Of a stretch of 34,332 nt of DNA, positions 24,635-33,668 are shown piece by piece (position 1 is the stretch's first letter; every line of letters starts with the position of its first letter). Source of the stretch: JAJPKE01 sp052143275. Its GTDB lineage: Bacteria > Chloroflexota > Ktedonobacteria > Ktedonobacterales > JADMIN01. The DNA lies in the NCBI GenBank assembly GCA_052143275.1, contig JBKQTH010000022.1, forward strand, positions 1-34,332, given 5' to 3'. The notes under the pieces were generated by a model, which had not been told where the DNA came from, did no database searches, and saw only the letters and a list, made by a program, of their open reading frames with translations. Both the position numbers and the translations under genes were made by a program.

Positions 24635-25831
24635 CTAGCGCGGGCCCTGTTGTAATACGTGCAGCAGAGGATCGCCGCGTTCGATAGGAATGGCCGGAAC
24701 TCCCTCGGCCAACAGGGTGTCCTGTACCAGGGCATTGCTCCCAAGGGTTTCATCAAAGGAATGCGGGTTGAGCAGAATTGCCAGCGGTCGTACTCCGCGA
24801 CGCTGCAGCAGGTGTAGTACCATAGGCCAGTTAGGATTGGTTGACGCGGTAATCACAATTAAGACTGTATTGCGGGTGAGCTTTACTTCTTCCACCGCCA
24901 GGACCTGGCCGAGTGGAGCTGAGCGCTTCGGATGGACAACCGCGAGCAGTTCCAGAATACGGTCTAGCTGGCGTTGGCCTCGGTCCAGAGGCAGCGCCGC
25001 CTCGGTAACGCCGCTGACCACCAGACCGACGGCCAACTCTTGTTGCCGAAGCAGGTAGGATGCTAGGCTCGCCGCTATAGTTACCCCATATTCTTCAGTG
25101 GAGCTGTCACCCTCACCAGCCTGAACATCTCGGTCGAGATCCAGCACTATCACCACATCAATGGTGGGATCCAGATCGAACTCCTTGACCATGAACTGAC
25201 CCAACCGAGCGGTGGTAGGCCAGTGAATGCGAGTGAGCGCATCTCCAGGAACATAATTGCGCACCGTAACCACATTCGTCGTCGCGTGCAGTGACCGTTG
25301 CGAGCCACGACCACGCCCAGGCATCATGCCCGGGAATAGCTCAAAGTTAGTCAGGGGTAGAACTGGCGGCAACACAATTAACGGATGCTCAGGCGCCAGC
25401 GGCAGCTCCTGGCGGAAGAGGCCAAGCGGGTCGCCGGTGGTAGCTACTACTGGTCCAAGCGTAAAGCGTCCTCGCCTTCGGCAAACTGTCTTGGCTCGCC
25501 AGGCGATACGCTGGTGCGGCCCGACACTGGACACATATCCGGCGTGGTGGCCCGGGAGCGATGAGCCATCGACTACCTGGACCCACAATTTGGGCAGTAT
25601 CGAGTGATTCTCCAGGGCCAGCCGCTCTTCTATTCGTTCACCGACCTGGGCCCGACCACCCAGCGCCGAGCGGGTAAACTTAAGGCCACGTGTGCTGAAC
25701 GCCAGCCAAAGAACGGAAAGCCCAAACGCTATAGTGAGGGCCCAGGCCAGAATCCAAAAAGGCCGCCAACCAAGTGATAACGCCATCAGCCACAAGAGAA
25801 AGGTCAGCAGGGCAAGCTGCCAGGGGCGCAT
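24635..25831 (-). CDS. DUF58 domain protein with VWA-like region
   Basis: Two N-terminal membrane helices (about residues 5-45) are followed by a beta-rich segment and the DUF58 signature YVPGDALTRIHWPTTARLGQFMVKEF. Next comes a von Willebrand A-like domain with a metal-site-like DVVIVLDLD stretch. Length 398 is usual. These proteins are thought to act as partners of MoxR ATPases. The ATG at 25831 lies 3 bases after the moxR stop, so translation is probably coupled. The tgpA-like gene follows after a 98-base gap. Confidence 0.92.
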   Translation of the reverse strand: MRPWQLALLTFLLWLMALSLGWRPFWILAWALTIAFGLSVLWLAFSTRGLKFTRSALGGRAQVGERIEERLALENHSILPKLWVQVVDGSSLPGHHAGYVSSVGPHQRIAWRAKTVCRRRGRFTLGPVVATTGDPLGLFRQELPLAPEHPLIVLPPVLPLTNFELFPGMMPGRGRGSQRSLHATTNVVTVRNYVPGDALTRIHWPTTARLGQFMVKEFDLDPTIDVVIVLDLDRDVQAGEGDSSTEEYGVTIAASLASYLLRQQELAVGLVVSGVTEAALPLDRGQRQLDRILELLAVVHPKRSAPLGQVLAVEEVKLTRNTVLIVITASTNPNWPMVLHLLQRRGVRPLAILLNPHSFDETLGSNALVQDTLLAEGVPAIPIERGDPLLHVLQQGPR

Positions 25832-25834
25832 ATA

Positions 25835-26827
25835 CTATCGCCTTCCATTGTAGGATCCCGCGCCTCCAGGTACCGGCACCAGCCCAAGAATCTCATCCAG
25901 TATGACGCTTGGAGCAGTGCCACGCACCCGCGCTTCTGGCTTGATGATCAGACGATGGCTGAGTGCCGGCTTGACTAAAGACTTGACATCATCCGGCTGG
26001 ACAAAATCTCGACCACGTAGCGCCGCCAGCGCTTGAGACGCATGGAACAGCGCCAGCGAACCACGGGGGCTGGCTCCCAGATAGACATGCTGGTGCTGGC
26101 GTGTCGCCACCACCAGAGCCACGATATATTCACGCACTTCGCGTTCAACTCGTACCTCGCGCACCTGGGTCTGCATCAGCTCCAGCTGGTTGTCGGAAAG
26201 TATCTGCTCCAGCGACTCGATAGGGTGCGAGCGCTGCTGGCGGTCAAGGATAACCACCTCATCAGCTGGAGATGGATATCCCATGCTTATGTTGAGCAGG
26301 AACCGGTCAAGCTGGGCCTCCGGCAAAGGAAACGTGCCCTCGTACTCGATCGGATTCTGTGTTGCCATCACTATGAAAGGGCGGGGCAGCGGATGGGTCA
26401 CGCCGTCAACTGTCACCTGACTCTCTTCCATTGCCTCCAGGAGTGCGGATTGCGTCTTGGGGGTGGCCCGGTTGATCTCATCTGCCAGAACAAACTGGCT
26501 CATGATGGGGCCAGGGCGGAACTCAAACTCGCCGGTATGCTGGTTATACATGGAGACACCAGTGACATCGCTGGGCAAAAGGTCGGGGGTAAACTGGATA
26601 CGCTTGAATCCTGAGCCAATCGAGCGGGCAATAGATTTCGCCAGCACGGTCTTGCCAACCCCAGGCACATCTTCGATAAGGACATGGCCGCTGCAGAGCA
26701 CGGCAATCATAGTGAGTCGCACCGCCTCGTGCTTACCAACTATGACTCTCTCTACGTTGGTCATGACCTGCTCAGCAGCGTCGCTGATTTCGCGCACGGA
26801 AAGAGAAGGACGATCTTCCAGCTTCAC
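25835..26827 (-). CDS. moxR: MoxR-family AAA+ ATPase
   Basis: A chaperone-like AAA+ ATPase of about 330 residues, the standard length. Walker A is VPGVGKTVLAKSIA, Walker B and its extension are FVLADEINRATPKTQSALLEAMEE, and sensor 1 is MATQNPIEYEGT. The C-terminal lid has the arginine-rich PRGSLALFHASQALA motif. It heads the three-gene operon with DUF58 and transglutaminase-like genes. MoxR proteins assist maturation of cofactor- or VWA-containing partners. The start is taken as GTG 26827; no good ribosome binding site is visible, so the first residues are uncertain. Confidence 0.95.
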   Translation of the reverse strand: MKLEDRPSLSVREISDAAEQVMTNVERVIVGKHEAVRLTMIAVLCSGHVLIEDVPGVGKTVLAKSIARSIGSGFKRIQFTPDLLPSDVTGVSMYNQHTGEFEFRPGPIMSQFVLADEINRATPKTQSALLEAMEESQVTVDGVTHPLPRPFIVMATQNPIEYEGTFPLPEAQLDRFLLNISMGYPSPADEVVILDRQQRSHPIESLEQILSDNQLELMQTQVREVRVEREVREYIVALVVATRQHQHVYLGASPRGSLALFHASQALAALRGRDFVQPDDVKSLVKPALSHRLIIKPEARVRGTAPSVILDEILGLVPVPGGAGSYNGRR

Positions 26828-27058
26828 TCATGTTCGCGGCCACGCCATACCTCGCTTGTGCTTGCTACTGCCACAGTAGGCTACCAAAGAGAGATACTGT
26901 GAAATGGCCGCACTCCTTTCTGCTACCGGCATACAGCCGCTGCTCTGCTACAGTACAAGTGCGGGTCTTGAATTACTACAGGCAAAAAAGCTGCCACCAA
27001 TATGGCTACCTGGGATACTAACCAGTTATACGATACTTTCTTACATTGGTTACCGGCA

Positions 27059-27072
27059 AGTCGTGCACGACT
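27059..27072. promoter_or_regulatory. Perfect 14-base palindrome, candidate operator
   Basis: AGTCGTGCACGACT is self-complementary and is flanked by GCAAG on the left and CTTGC on the right with one unpaired base, giving a 24-base dyad (27055-27078). It lies mid-way between two divergent genes and may bind a regulator of one or both. Confidence 0.35.
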
Positions 27073-27342
27073 CTTGCTGGTCGCTATAGATCTACAGATA
27101 GAAACGGTACTCGTGGTGCGAAATCTGCATCACGTTGTACCCACCGTTCTCTCGCTGCCAGCGGTGCTGCTGCCCATCTTGGCCACTATGGCCGGATGCT
27201 TTGGCTGCTTCCGGATTGCCGGTTTTCCTGTGCTGTACTCTTGATGACGCAGCCGTCCACACCAATTTTACACCGTAGGTTCGCAGTTTGCCGAGAATCC
27301 ATCCGGGTAGGCAACCATTGGCATCGAATCATCAACCGGGCG

Positions 27343-27371
27343 TTCACCTCGCGAACTGCGTGCCGTATAAT
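27343..27371 (+). promoter_or_regulatory. Sigma-70-type promoter of the M24 peptidase gene
   Basis: TTCACC (-35, four of six consensus bases) and TATAAT (-10, full match) are 17 bases apart. Transcription would begin near 27378 and give a leader of about 60 bases ahead of the GGGGAGG ribosome binding site. Confidence 0.55.
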
Positions 27372-27437
27372 CATCCTAAACGGTTTACCGTCGAATGAGG
27401 CCATATCAGCCTGGACATCTTTGCGGGGAGGCAACCT

Positions 27438-28631
27438 TTGGACCTTGAGGCGATACAGAACGCAGTGAATGAAGAAGATATCGACGGCTGGCTGTTCTTT
27501 GACTTCCGGCGCTCCAACCCCATCGCTCATGCGGTGTTGGGACTGCCAAGGCAAGGGCTCTTTTCCCGCCGCTGGCTATATTACGTGCCCAGAATTGGTG
27601 ACCCAGTAGCGATCACCAGCGCGGTCGAATCGCATGTGCTCGCCGGTTTACCAGGCCAGCAGCTCGTGTATCGCACCTGGCAGGAGTATCGCGACCAGCT
27701 TGCCCACTTGCTCAAAGGGTCGCGGCGTGTGGCCATGGAATACTCGCCGCAAAACGCTATCCCGTACGTATCGCGCGTCGATGCCGGAACTGTAGAGATG
27801 GTGCGTATGCTGGGTCCGGAAGTGGTCTCGTCCGGTGATATGGCGCAGCGCTTCGAGGCGACATTGACCCCGTACCAAATCGAATCTCACCGGCGCGCGG
27901 GACACGCGCTGCAACACGTCTTTCAGGAGATCTGCGCCTGGCTGCGCCGGCAGCTCCTTACCGGTGTAACGCTGACCGAGTACGACACCCAATGCGAGGT
28001 TGTACAGCGGATGACGGAAGAACACTTGCTGGTTGATGAAAGTGATTTGCCGCTGGTAGCCGCGAGTGGCAACGCCAGCAATCCTCACTACTCCCCCAGT
28101 CTCGCGCGATCCTCGCTGATCAGGCTAGGTGATCTGCTGCTTCTGGACTTTAGTGCGCCGCTCGCCGAGGATGGCGCCATCTTTGCCGACTACACGTGGA
28201 TGGTATATCTGGGTGCGGAGGTTCCCGAGCGAATCGCTCGATTGTTTGGCATCATTTGCTCCGCCAGGAATGCGGGCGTTGCCTTTCTCCAGGAGAGGTT
28301 TGCCGCGAACTTGCGCACCGAAGGGTGGGAAGTAGACGACGCCGTGCGCAGAGTGATAGCGGACGCCGGCTTCGGAGACTACTTCGTGCACCGTACCGGG
28401 CATAGCATCGGCGGTCCCATGGTACATGGCAACGGCGCCAACTTCGACAATCTAGAGACGCACGACACCCGCCAGGTGCTGCTGAACACGTGCGCCAGCA
28501 TCGAGCCTGGAATTTATATTCCGGAGGAGAGCATCGGACTACGCAGTGAAGTAGATGTGCTGGCATTGCGTGACGGCATCGAGGTGACCGGACTACCGGC
28601 ACAGGTGGAGGTGCTGCCCCTTTTGGCGTAA
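27438..28631 (+). CDS. M24-family metallopeptidase (Xaa-Pro peptidase-like)
   Basis: A cytosolic dinuclear metallopeptidase with a creatinase/prolidase N-terminal domain (about residues 1-140) and a pita-bread C-terminal domain. The five metal ligands are visible: two Asp in LLLDFSAPLAEDGAIFADYT, His in HRTGHSIGG, Glu in CASIEPGIY and Glu in GLRSEVDVL. It should remove N-terminal residues before proline or act on dipeptides. The start is TTG 27438; a strong GGAGG 6 bases before it supports this rare codon, and no better start lies nearby. The gene converges on the APH-type kinase with a 25-base gap. Confidence 0.9.
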   Translation: MDLEAIQNAVNEEDIDGWLFFDFRRSNPIAHAVLGLPRQGLFSRRWLYYVPRIGDPVAITSAVESHVLAGLPGQQLVYRTWQEYRDQLAHLLKGSRRVAMEYSPQNAIPYVSRVDAGTVEMVRMLGPEVVSSGDMAQRFEATLTPYQIESHRRAGHALQHVFQEICAWLRRQLLTGVTLTEYDTQCEVVQRMTEEHLLVDESDLPLVAASGNASNPHYSPSLARSSLIRLGDLLLLDFSAPLAEDGAIFADYTWMVYLGAEVPERIARLFGIICSARNAGVAFLQERFAANLRTEGWEVDDAVRRVIADAGFGDYFVHRTGHSIGGPMVHGNGANFDNLETHDTRQVLLNTCASIEPGIYIPEESIGLRSEVDVLALRDGIEVTGLPAQVEVLPLLA

Positions 28632-28656
28632 CACTCGTGGCGCATCCCCAGGGGTC

Positions 28657-29724
28657 TCACGCCGATTCCCAGGCCTCTCGCAGTATGTCCCGGTACCGAT
28701 CAAGCCAGAGCCAGAAGCTATCCGCCCACTGCAAGCGGGCCAGTGCGTCCGTCACATCCGGTTCGGTGGCAAAATCTTCGGCGAAGATCAGGTCTTCGGC
28801 AACACCATTGGCAAAGACCACCGGAAAAGCAAGCGTGATGGCGTCAGCCAGGAGGCGTGCCTCCCCTTCAGCTGGCGGAGCCTCACGCCCGTAGGCTCCA
28901 AGGAAACGATGCAAGCGTAAAATATCGAGACCATCATCCACCAGTGGTGGGGTCACGGTAGGTGATTCATCCCAGCGTACGCCGGCAAAGTACAGAAGGC
29001 TATAAGCCAGCTCGTCGATTCGCCGCGCCCAATGTGCGGCATCAAAGTCATAGATGGCGCTGACGGAGACCTGGGCAAAGGCGAGATTGTGCGCCTGGTA
29101 ATCGCCGTGGATATGCAGTTCGGGCGGCCGGGGAGGTTCCTCAAGGGCCGTGATTGCTTGCTCCAGTCGAGAAAAGCAACCCTGCGCCACTCGCTCAAGC
29201 CCGGCCCCAATTGATTGAGGCAGGCGCTCTCCCTGGGCCTGCTGCTGTATTAAGTCAATGTACGCGTAGCTCACCGCTTCAGGTGAACGCTCGTCCGGCC
29301 AGACCTGCGGCCGCCATGGAAAATCCACCGATGTCTGGTGCAGCAAACCAAGTGTCGTGGCAGCCGCTTCCAGGAGGTCGTTGTCTCCAGGTTCTCCGGT
29401 CACATAACGTCTGCCCTCCAGCCACTGCTGCAGTTCATAGATGCCTTCGGCGACGATGGCATAGGCATGTCCGTCCGGCCGCAGCAACAGCTCGGGCACC
29501 GGTAGGTCACACGCCCTCAGGTGACGCATAAAAGCCTGCCGGAATCGAGTATCGTCCTCAGTCAGATCGGCCGGCTGGCGACGCAGGATGTAGCGCCTGC
29601 CTTCCAATTCAAGAACCGGGCGGGCGATGCTGCCAAGGCTGCTCCTCACACTAGCTACCTCCCGCCAGTCGCCTGGCGCCAGGCCCCAGAGCGAGAGGAT
29701 CTCAGGGATATCCTCGTCCTGCAT
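28657..29724 (-). CDS. Phosphotransferase of the APH/homoserine kinase II superfamily
   Basis: An aminoglycoside-phosphotransferase-fold small-molecule kinase. The catalytic loop HIHGDYQAHNLAF and the metal-binding AIYDFDAAHW are clear, and the N-terminal lobe has the nucleotide-binding RYILRRQPAD strand. The length of 355 and the helical C-terminus resemble the homoserine kinase type II and CotS/SrkA-like groups, which act on very different substrates, so specificity is open. No resistance function should be assumed. ATG 29724 is the only convincing start; a GAAGGG lies about 13 bases upstream, which is long. Confidence 0.83.
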   Translation of the reverse strand: MQDEDIPEILSLWGLAPGDWREVASVRSSLGSIARPVLELEGRRYILRRQPADLTEDDTRFRQAFMRHLRACDLPVPELLLRPDGHAYAIVAEGIYELQQWLEGRRYVTGEPGDNDLLEAAATTLGLLHQTSVDFPWRPQVWPDERSPEAVSYAYIDLIQQQAQGERLPQSIGAGLERVAQGCFSRLEQAITALEEPPRPPELHIHGDYQAHNLAFAQVSVSAIYDFDAAHWARRIDELAYSLLYFAGVRWDESPTVTPPLVDDGLDILRLHRFLGAYGREAPPAEGEARLLADAITLAFPVVFANGVAEDLIFAEDFATEPDVTDALARLQWADSFWLWLDRYRDILREAWESA

Positions 29725-29977
29725 AGCCGGCAGCTGACCCTTCTTTCAACTTGAACTGCTCCTCTACAACCGGTAAGCACCGACTTATACGATACGGCGA
29801 TTAGGTGAATCTTGCAAGAAGATCCCGGAATCATTCATTGTCCGAGTCGAACCGCTTCACTCTGGTCCAGCTCATGGCAACAGGCTGATACAATCAGCCA
29901 TAAGACAGTCAGTGTGAACCAACAGAAACCAACGAGATCATAGGAATCTGAGTAAAACGTAGAAGGGAAACTCTGCC

Positions 29978-30505
29978 ATGGCTGCAAATCCGGCAGCAGG
30001 CCGCATCTACCAGATCAACACGTCACGGGGTGGCGTACCCAAACTGCCGATAACTGAGGCCTGCGTCAATCGATTCGGCATAGAGAGCGACTATCAGAAC
30101 GACCAACAGAACCACGGTGGACCAGACCGTGCGCTGTGTGTCTACACGCTGGAGCAGATAAAACGTCTACAAAGCGAAGGACACCCTATTGTACCTGGTT
30201 CTGTAGGCGAGAATATCACCTTAGAGGGCGTCGAGCTCGAGGAGCTTACTCCAGGAACGCGCCTGCTACTGGGCGCTAAGGTGGAGATAGAGTTCACCTC
30301 ATATGCCATTCCCTGCAAGAATATTTCTGACTCGTTTAGCGACGGCAATTTCACCCGTATCTCAGAGAAGCTGCATCCCGGAGAGAGCCGTGTTTACGCG
30401 CGAGTGCTGCGCACCGGCACCATCGCGGACGGGCAGCCCGCCCGTATTCTGCGCACCCTTCCTATCCCAGGTACCCATGCCAAAGATGACAGCGCGGAGC
30501 AGTAG
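29978..30505 (+). CDS. MOSC domain protein
   Basis: A stand-alone MOSC (molybdenum cofactor sulfurase C-terminal) domain of 175 residues. Conserved features are the VNRFGIESDYQNDQQNHGG segment, PGSVGENITLEGVELEELTPG and the cysteine in IPCKNIS, which in MOSC proteins is the candidate sulfur or cofactor contact. Such proteins are related to YiiM-type enzymes that reduce N-hydroxylated compounds using molybdenum cofactor. The start ATG 29978 follows GAAGGG by 10 bases. The neighbours do not reveal the role. Confidence 0.88.
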   Translation: MAANPAAGRIYQINTSRGGVPKLPITEACVNRFGIESDYQNDQQNHGGPDRALCVYTLEQIKRLQSEGHPIVPGSVGENITLEGVELEELTPGTRLLLGAKVEIEFTSYAIPCKNISDSFSDGNFTRISEKLHPGESRVYARVLRTGTIADGQPARILRTLPIPGTHAKDDSAEQ

Positions 30506-30614
30506 TCGTTATGGCGTGCGCTTGTTATACCTGATGGATGGATGCTTCGTGTGGTAGGATCATAGGAATACCCTGCCATAGCTGGGGTTGTTTGCTACGC
30601 TTAAGGAGACCTTT

Positions 30615-31619
30615 GTGAACGGTACCAGCATTCTCGACCTTCGGCCTGAGCTAACCGAGCTGCACACCCACGTGGGCGGGGCGGTGGATCCGGCGATTAT
30701 GTGGAGCATTGCTCATCAGCAGGGAATTCGGCTGCCGACCAAGGACTACTGGCAGTTCGTTGAATTGATAACTGTGGCACACCCTGATAAAGTCAACAAC
30801 CTCTCCGAGTACGACCTTATTTTTCGCTGGACTGAATTGATTCAATCCAGCCCGTTGGCCATGGAGCGCTCGGTCTATGAGATCATTGGCGGAGCGTACC
30901 GGAAATGCAACATCACCACGCTTGAGTTGCGATTCAACCCCATGAAACGCAATCGGGAGGGTGAGCAGGATCTGGACCACATCATTGCCGCCGCCATCAG
31001 AGGGCAGGATCGTGCCTTGCTGGAGTACCCGCAGATGCGCTCGGGTCTGATCCTAATGATGGATCGCACCTTCTCGCTTCAGCTCAATGCTATCATTGTC
31101 GAGAAAGCGTTGCGCTATCGTTCACGAGGAATAATCGGCATCGACATTGCCGGTCCTCCTAACCCCGCCTTCTCCTACCGTGAGTACCAAGAACTGGTGG
31201 AGCGTGCACGGGGCGGCAACCTAGGTGTGACTATCCACACCGGTGAAGAAGGGCGCATCGCCGACATGTGGGAGGTAGTCAATTACCTGCGCCCAGATCG
31301 TATTGGCCACGGCATCCAGAGCGCTTACGACGAAGAACTCATGTCCACGGTGAGGGAACGCGGAATCGTGCTGGAGATTTGCCCAACCTCGAACCTTCGA
31401 ACTCACGCCGTCAGGAATGTAGAGGAGTTACACATGATCATCAATCGGCTGCGCGCCCATAATGTTCGCTTCACAATCAACACCGACGGACCCGAAATGC
31501 TGCAAACCTCGGTGATCAGAGAGTATCAATTCTTACTAGACCACGGTATCTTTACCGATGAAGATGTACGCACCTCGATCACCACCGCAGATGAGTCAAG
31601 CTTCCTCACCCGTAACTAG
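30615..31619 (+). CDS. Adenosine deaminase-like amidohydrolase with altered NTDG motif
   Basis: A TIM-barrel zinc amidohydrolase. Zinc ligands H17 and H19 (ELHTHVGG), H208 (TIHTGEEG, with catalytic Glu211), the RIGHG histidine H232 and Asp291 (NTDGPEM) are all present, so it should be catalytic. The second Asp of the usual NTDDP motif, which contacts purine N7 in adenosine deaminase, is Gly292, so the base specificity may differ. The start is GTG 30615 with AAGGAG 6 bases upstream; an in-frame TTG at 30588 lies before that site. The MOSC gene is 109 bases upstream on the same strand. Confidence 0.87.
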   Translation: MNGTSILDLRPELTELHTHVGGAVDPAIMWSIAHQQGIRLPTKDYWQFVELITVAHPDKVNNLSEYDLIFRWTELIQSSPLAMERSVYEIIGGAYRKCNITTLELRFNPMKRNREGEQDLDHIIAAAIRGQDRALLEYPQMRSGLILMMDRTFSLQLNAIIVEKALRYRSRGIIGIDIAGPPNPAFSYREYQELVERARGGNLGVTIHTGEEGRIADMWEVVNYLRPDRIGHGIQSAYDEELMSTVRERGIVLEICPTSNLRTHAVRNVEELHMIINRLRAHNVRFTINTDGPEMLQTSVIREYQFLLDHGIFTDEDVRTSITTADESSFLTRN

Positions 31620-31645
31620 AGCGCGCAACGATGCAGCTGGATCCA

Positions 31646-31775
31646 TTACCCTGGCTGCAACACCAGCCTGCCGTCTTTGAGCAACAGGGTATCGTCCACA
31701 TAAACTGCACCTCCGCCCGCACCTTCACGAGAGATCACAGACCATATCCCAGTGCAGACGTGCATCCTGTTCTAC
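31646..31775 (-). pseudogene. Decayed C-terminal remnant of an M29-type aminopeptidase
   Basis: Leftward translation gives VEQDARLHWDMVCDLS then a stop in one frame, and REGAGGGAVYVDDTLLLKDG then RLVLQPG and a stop at 31646 in another. Joined across a frameshift, this resembles the C-terminal end of leucyl aminopeptidase T (M29, COG2309) proteins, which carry an HWDM...DLR..GGEIYVDG-like tail. The family match is from memory, so it is tentative. Nothing of the gene's body remains: an in-frame stop lies directly upstream and polX begins its 3' end 42 bases away. The opposite-strand frame at 31631-31888 is a shadow of this and of polX. Confidence 0.5.
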
Positions 31776-31817
31776 TTTTCAACTCGGAAATTTTGGCGAA
31801 GGCAGTCCACCACTCAC

Positions 31818-33572
31818 TTAGAGAGCGCCTTTGCTCTTTCGCTGAGTGGCAAAGAAAGCCAGCAATTGATCCGCAGTTAGGGTGTTAGGCACATTGTGGG
31901 CAGTAAGCCAGCCCTTGCGCGCAATACCCACGCCCGTATAGATATTCTTGAGCCCCTCCGGACTGTGGGCATCGGGGGTAATGGGAATCTGTACTCCCCG
32001 CTCGGTGGCGAACCGATGAAAACGCCAGTCCAGGTCCAGACGATGCGGATCGCCGTTGAGCTCGATGGCCACCCCAAGCTGACCGGCACGCTCAATCACC
32101 GCTTCCAGGTCAGGAGCGTAACCTTCACGGGACAGTAAGATGCGGCCCGTCGGATGGCCTAGTATGGAGCAGAAGGGACTTTCCATGGCCCGCACGAGGC
32201 GCTGCGTCTGCTCAGCCGGCGCCAGCTGAAAGTGGCTATGGATCGAAGCAATGACGAAATCAAAGCTCGAGAGCGTCGTATCGTCATAATCCAGCGAGCC
32301 GTCTTTGAGTATGTCGCATTCAGTCCCTCTGAGAATGCGAAAGCGTCCCGCATACTCGGCGTTCAGGCGGTCGATTTCTTCGTGCTGGCGAAACACCGCT
32401 TCAACGCTCAAGCCATGAGCATAGGCGGCCCCTCTACTATGGTCGGTGATTCCCAGGTAGTCTTTGCCCAGAGCGATGGTCGCTTCAGCCATCTCGCGGA
32501 TGGTCGCCTGTCCATCGCTCCAGGTACTGTGGACGTGTAGGATGCCACGTAGATCTTCTGGGGTCACCAGTTGGGGCAGCTTACCCTCACGTGCGGCTTC
32601 GATTTCACCGCGATCCTCACGCAATTCCGGCTCGATATAATCCATGCCCAGCGTTCGGTAGAGCTCAGCTTCATCTGTGCACGCAATCGGCTGATCGTTC
32701 TTGAAGATGCCATATTCGTTGATCTTTATACCTCTAGCATGGGCCCAGCCGCGCAACGCGACATTATGATCTTTGGAGCCGGTAAAGTGATGCAAGGCGT
32801 AAGGGTACTCCTCGTCCAGGACAACACGCAGGTCAACTGCCATGCCGGTTCTGAGCACGACGCTAGTCTTGGTGCTTCCTTTACCGGTAATGGAGCCTAC
32901 CTGCGGCAGCGCCACCAACGCATCCATCACAGGGTCGCGGTCAAGGTCGCGCCTGACGCTGGCCACGATGTCCACGTCTTTGACTACTTCCTTACGGCGG
33001 CGAATGCTACCAGCAACATCGATGCGCACTACCTGCGGCAGCGCACGCACAGCTCCAGCGATAGTATAGGCGTCATAAGCGGCAACGTCATAGCGGAAGA
33101 GGCTGCTATGCTCCCCGAGAAACTGTATGCCCTTTAGAATCTTCTCCTGGCTCTTGGCACCAAATCCTGGTAGGGCAGCGACTCGTCCACTTTCGCAAGC
33201 TGCCTGAAGATTCGCCAGTGTGGTAATACCCAGTGACTCATACAGTGTGCGCACGCGCTTGGGGCCGAGTCCGGGAACGCGTAGCATCTCCTGCAGACCA
33301 GAGGGTACCTCGGCCCGTAGCTTCTCATAGAGATCCAATTTTCCCGTGGTGACTAACTCAGTAATTCGTGCCGCCAGTACCTTGCCGACACCAGGTAAAT
33401 GAGCGATCTGGCCGCTTTTCACTACGTCTTCTATATCGCCTTCAAGAGCTTCGATTGACCGAACGGCGTTCTGATAGGCACGCACCTCGAATGTGCTGGA
33501 GCCGGTTAGCTCAAGCAGGTCGGATACTTCTTGCAGTACTGCGGCTACCTGTTCCTTGTCCACCTTTTCCAT
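31818..33572 (-). CDS. polX: DNA polymerase X with PHP domain
   Basis: A bacterial family X repair polymerase with an added PHP phosphoesterase domain, 584 residues. The N-terminal helix-hairpin-helix region (about 1-150) has LPGVGKVLAARITEL and VPGLGPKRVRTL. The palm has GSIRRRKEVVKDVDIV (two catalytic Asp) and MAVDLRVV (third Asp). The PHP domain (about 340-575) keeps its metal motifs HVHSTWSDG, ITDHS, GTECDIL, SIHSHF, GHPTGR and TPDAHSPEGL, so 3'-5' exonuclease or 3'-phosphatase-type activity is expected. Arg69 replaces the lysine used for lyase activity by Pol beta. The ATG at 33572 has AAAGGG 9 bases upstream. Confidence 0.96.
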   Translation of the reverse strand: MEKVDKEQVAAVLQEVSDLLELTGSSTFEVRAYQNAVRSIEALEGDIEDVVKSGQIAHLPGVGKVLAARITELVTTGKLDLYEKLRAEVPSGLQEMLRVPGLGPKRVRTLYESLGITTLANLQAACESGRVAALPGFGAKSQEKILKGIQFLGEHSSLFRYDVAAYDAYTIAGAVRALPQVVRIDVAGSIRRRKEVVKDVDIVASVRRDLDRDPVMDALVALPQVGSITGKGSTKTSVVLRTGMAVDLRVVLDEEYPYALHHFTGSKDHNVALRGWAHARGIKINEYGIFKNDQPIACTDEAELYRTLGMDYIEPELREDRGEIEAAREGKLPQLVTPEDLRGILHVHSTWSDGQATIREMAEATIALGKDYLGITDHSRGAAYAHGLSVEAVFRQHEEIDRLNAEYAGRFRILRGTECDILKDGSLDYDDTTLSSFDFVIASIHSHFQLAPAEQTQRLVRAMESPFCSILGHPTGRILLSREGYAPDLEAVIERAGQLGVAIELNGDPHRLDLDWRFHRFATERGVQIPITPDAHSPEGLKNIYTGVGIARKGWLTAHNVPNTLTADQLLAFFATQRKSKGAL

Positions 33573-33668
33573 GTATCTGCACCCTTTCTCTGGTTATGCC
33601 GTTGCCACTCTCAGGGTTAGTCTCTCTCTTTCGGGTAATCTCCCCTGAAGGAGCGTGCCGGGAATCAA

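Larger units (their letters stand above)
26828..27437. other. Long divergent intergenic region
   Basis: About 610 bases between moxR and the M24 peptidase. Several short open frames exist on both strands, but none has a good ribosome binding site or recognisable composition. Seen features are the palindrome at 27059-27072 and a promoter-like pair at 27343-27371. I recognise no RNA gene or transposon end here. Confidence 0.5.

Noticed and set aside
27046..27468. 140-codon rightward open frame in the gap before the M24 gene
   Set aside because: No ribosome binding site, arginine/serine-rich out-of-frame composition, and it runs into the M24 gene in another frame.
28657..29724. Aminoglycoside resistance kinase
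   Set aside because: The motifs are shared by the whole APH superfamily; nothing in the sequence or context points to resistance.
29838..29856. tRNA T-loop-like GTCGAACC
   Set aside because: No acceptor, D or anticodon stems can be folded around it.
31631..31888. 85-codon rightward open frame after the deaminase gene
   Set aside because: It is antisense to polX and to the M29-like relic, which explain the sequence better.
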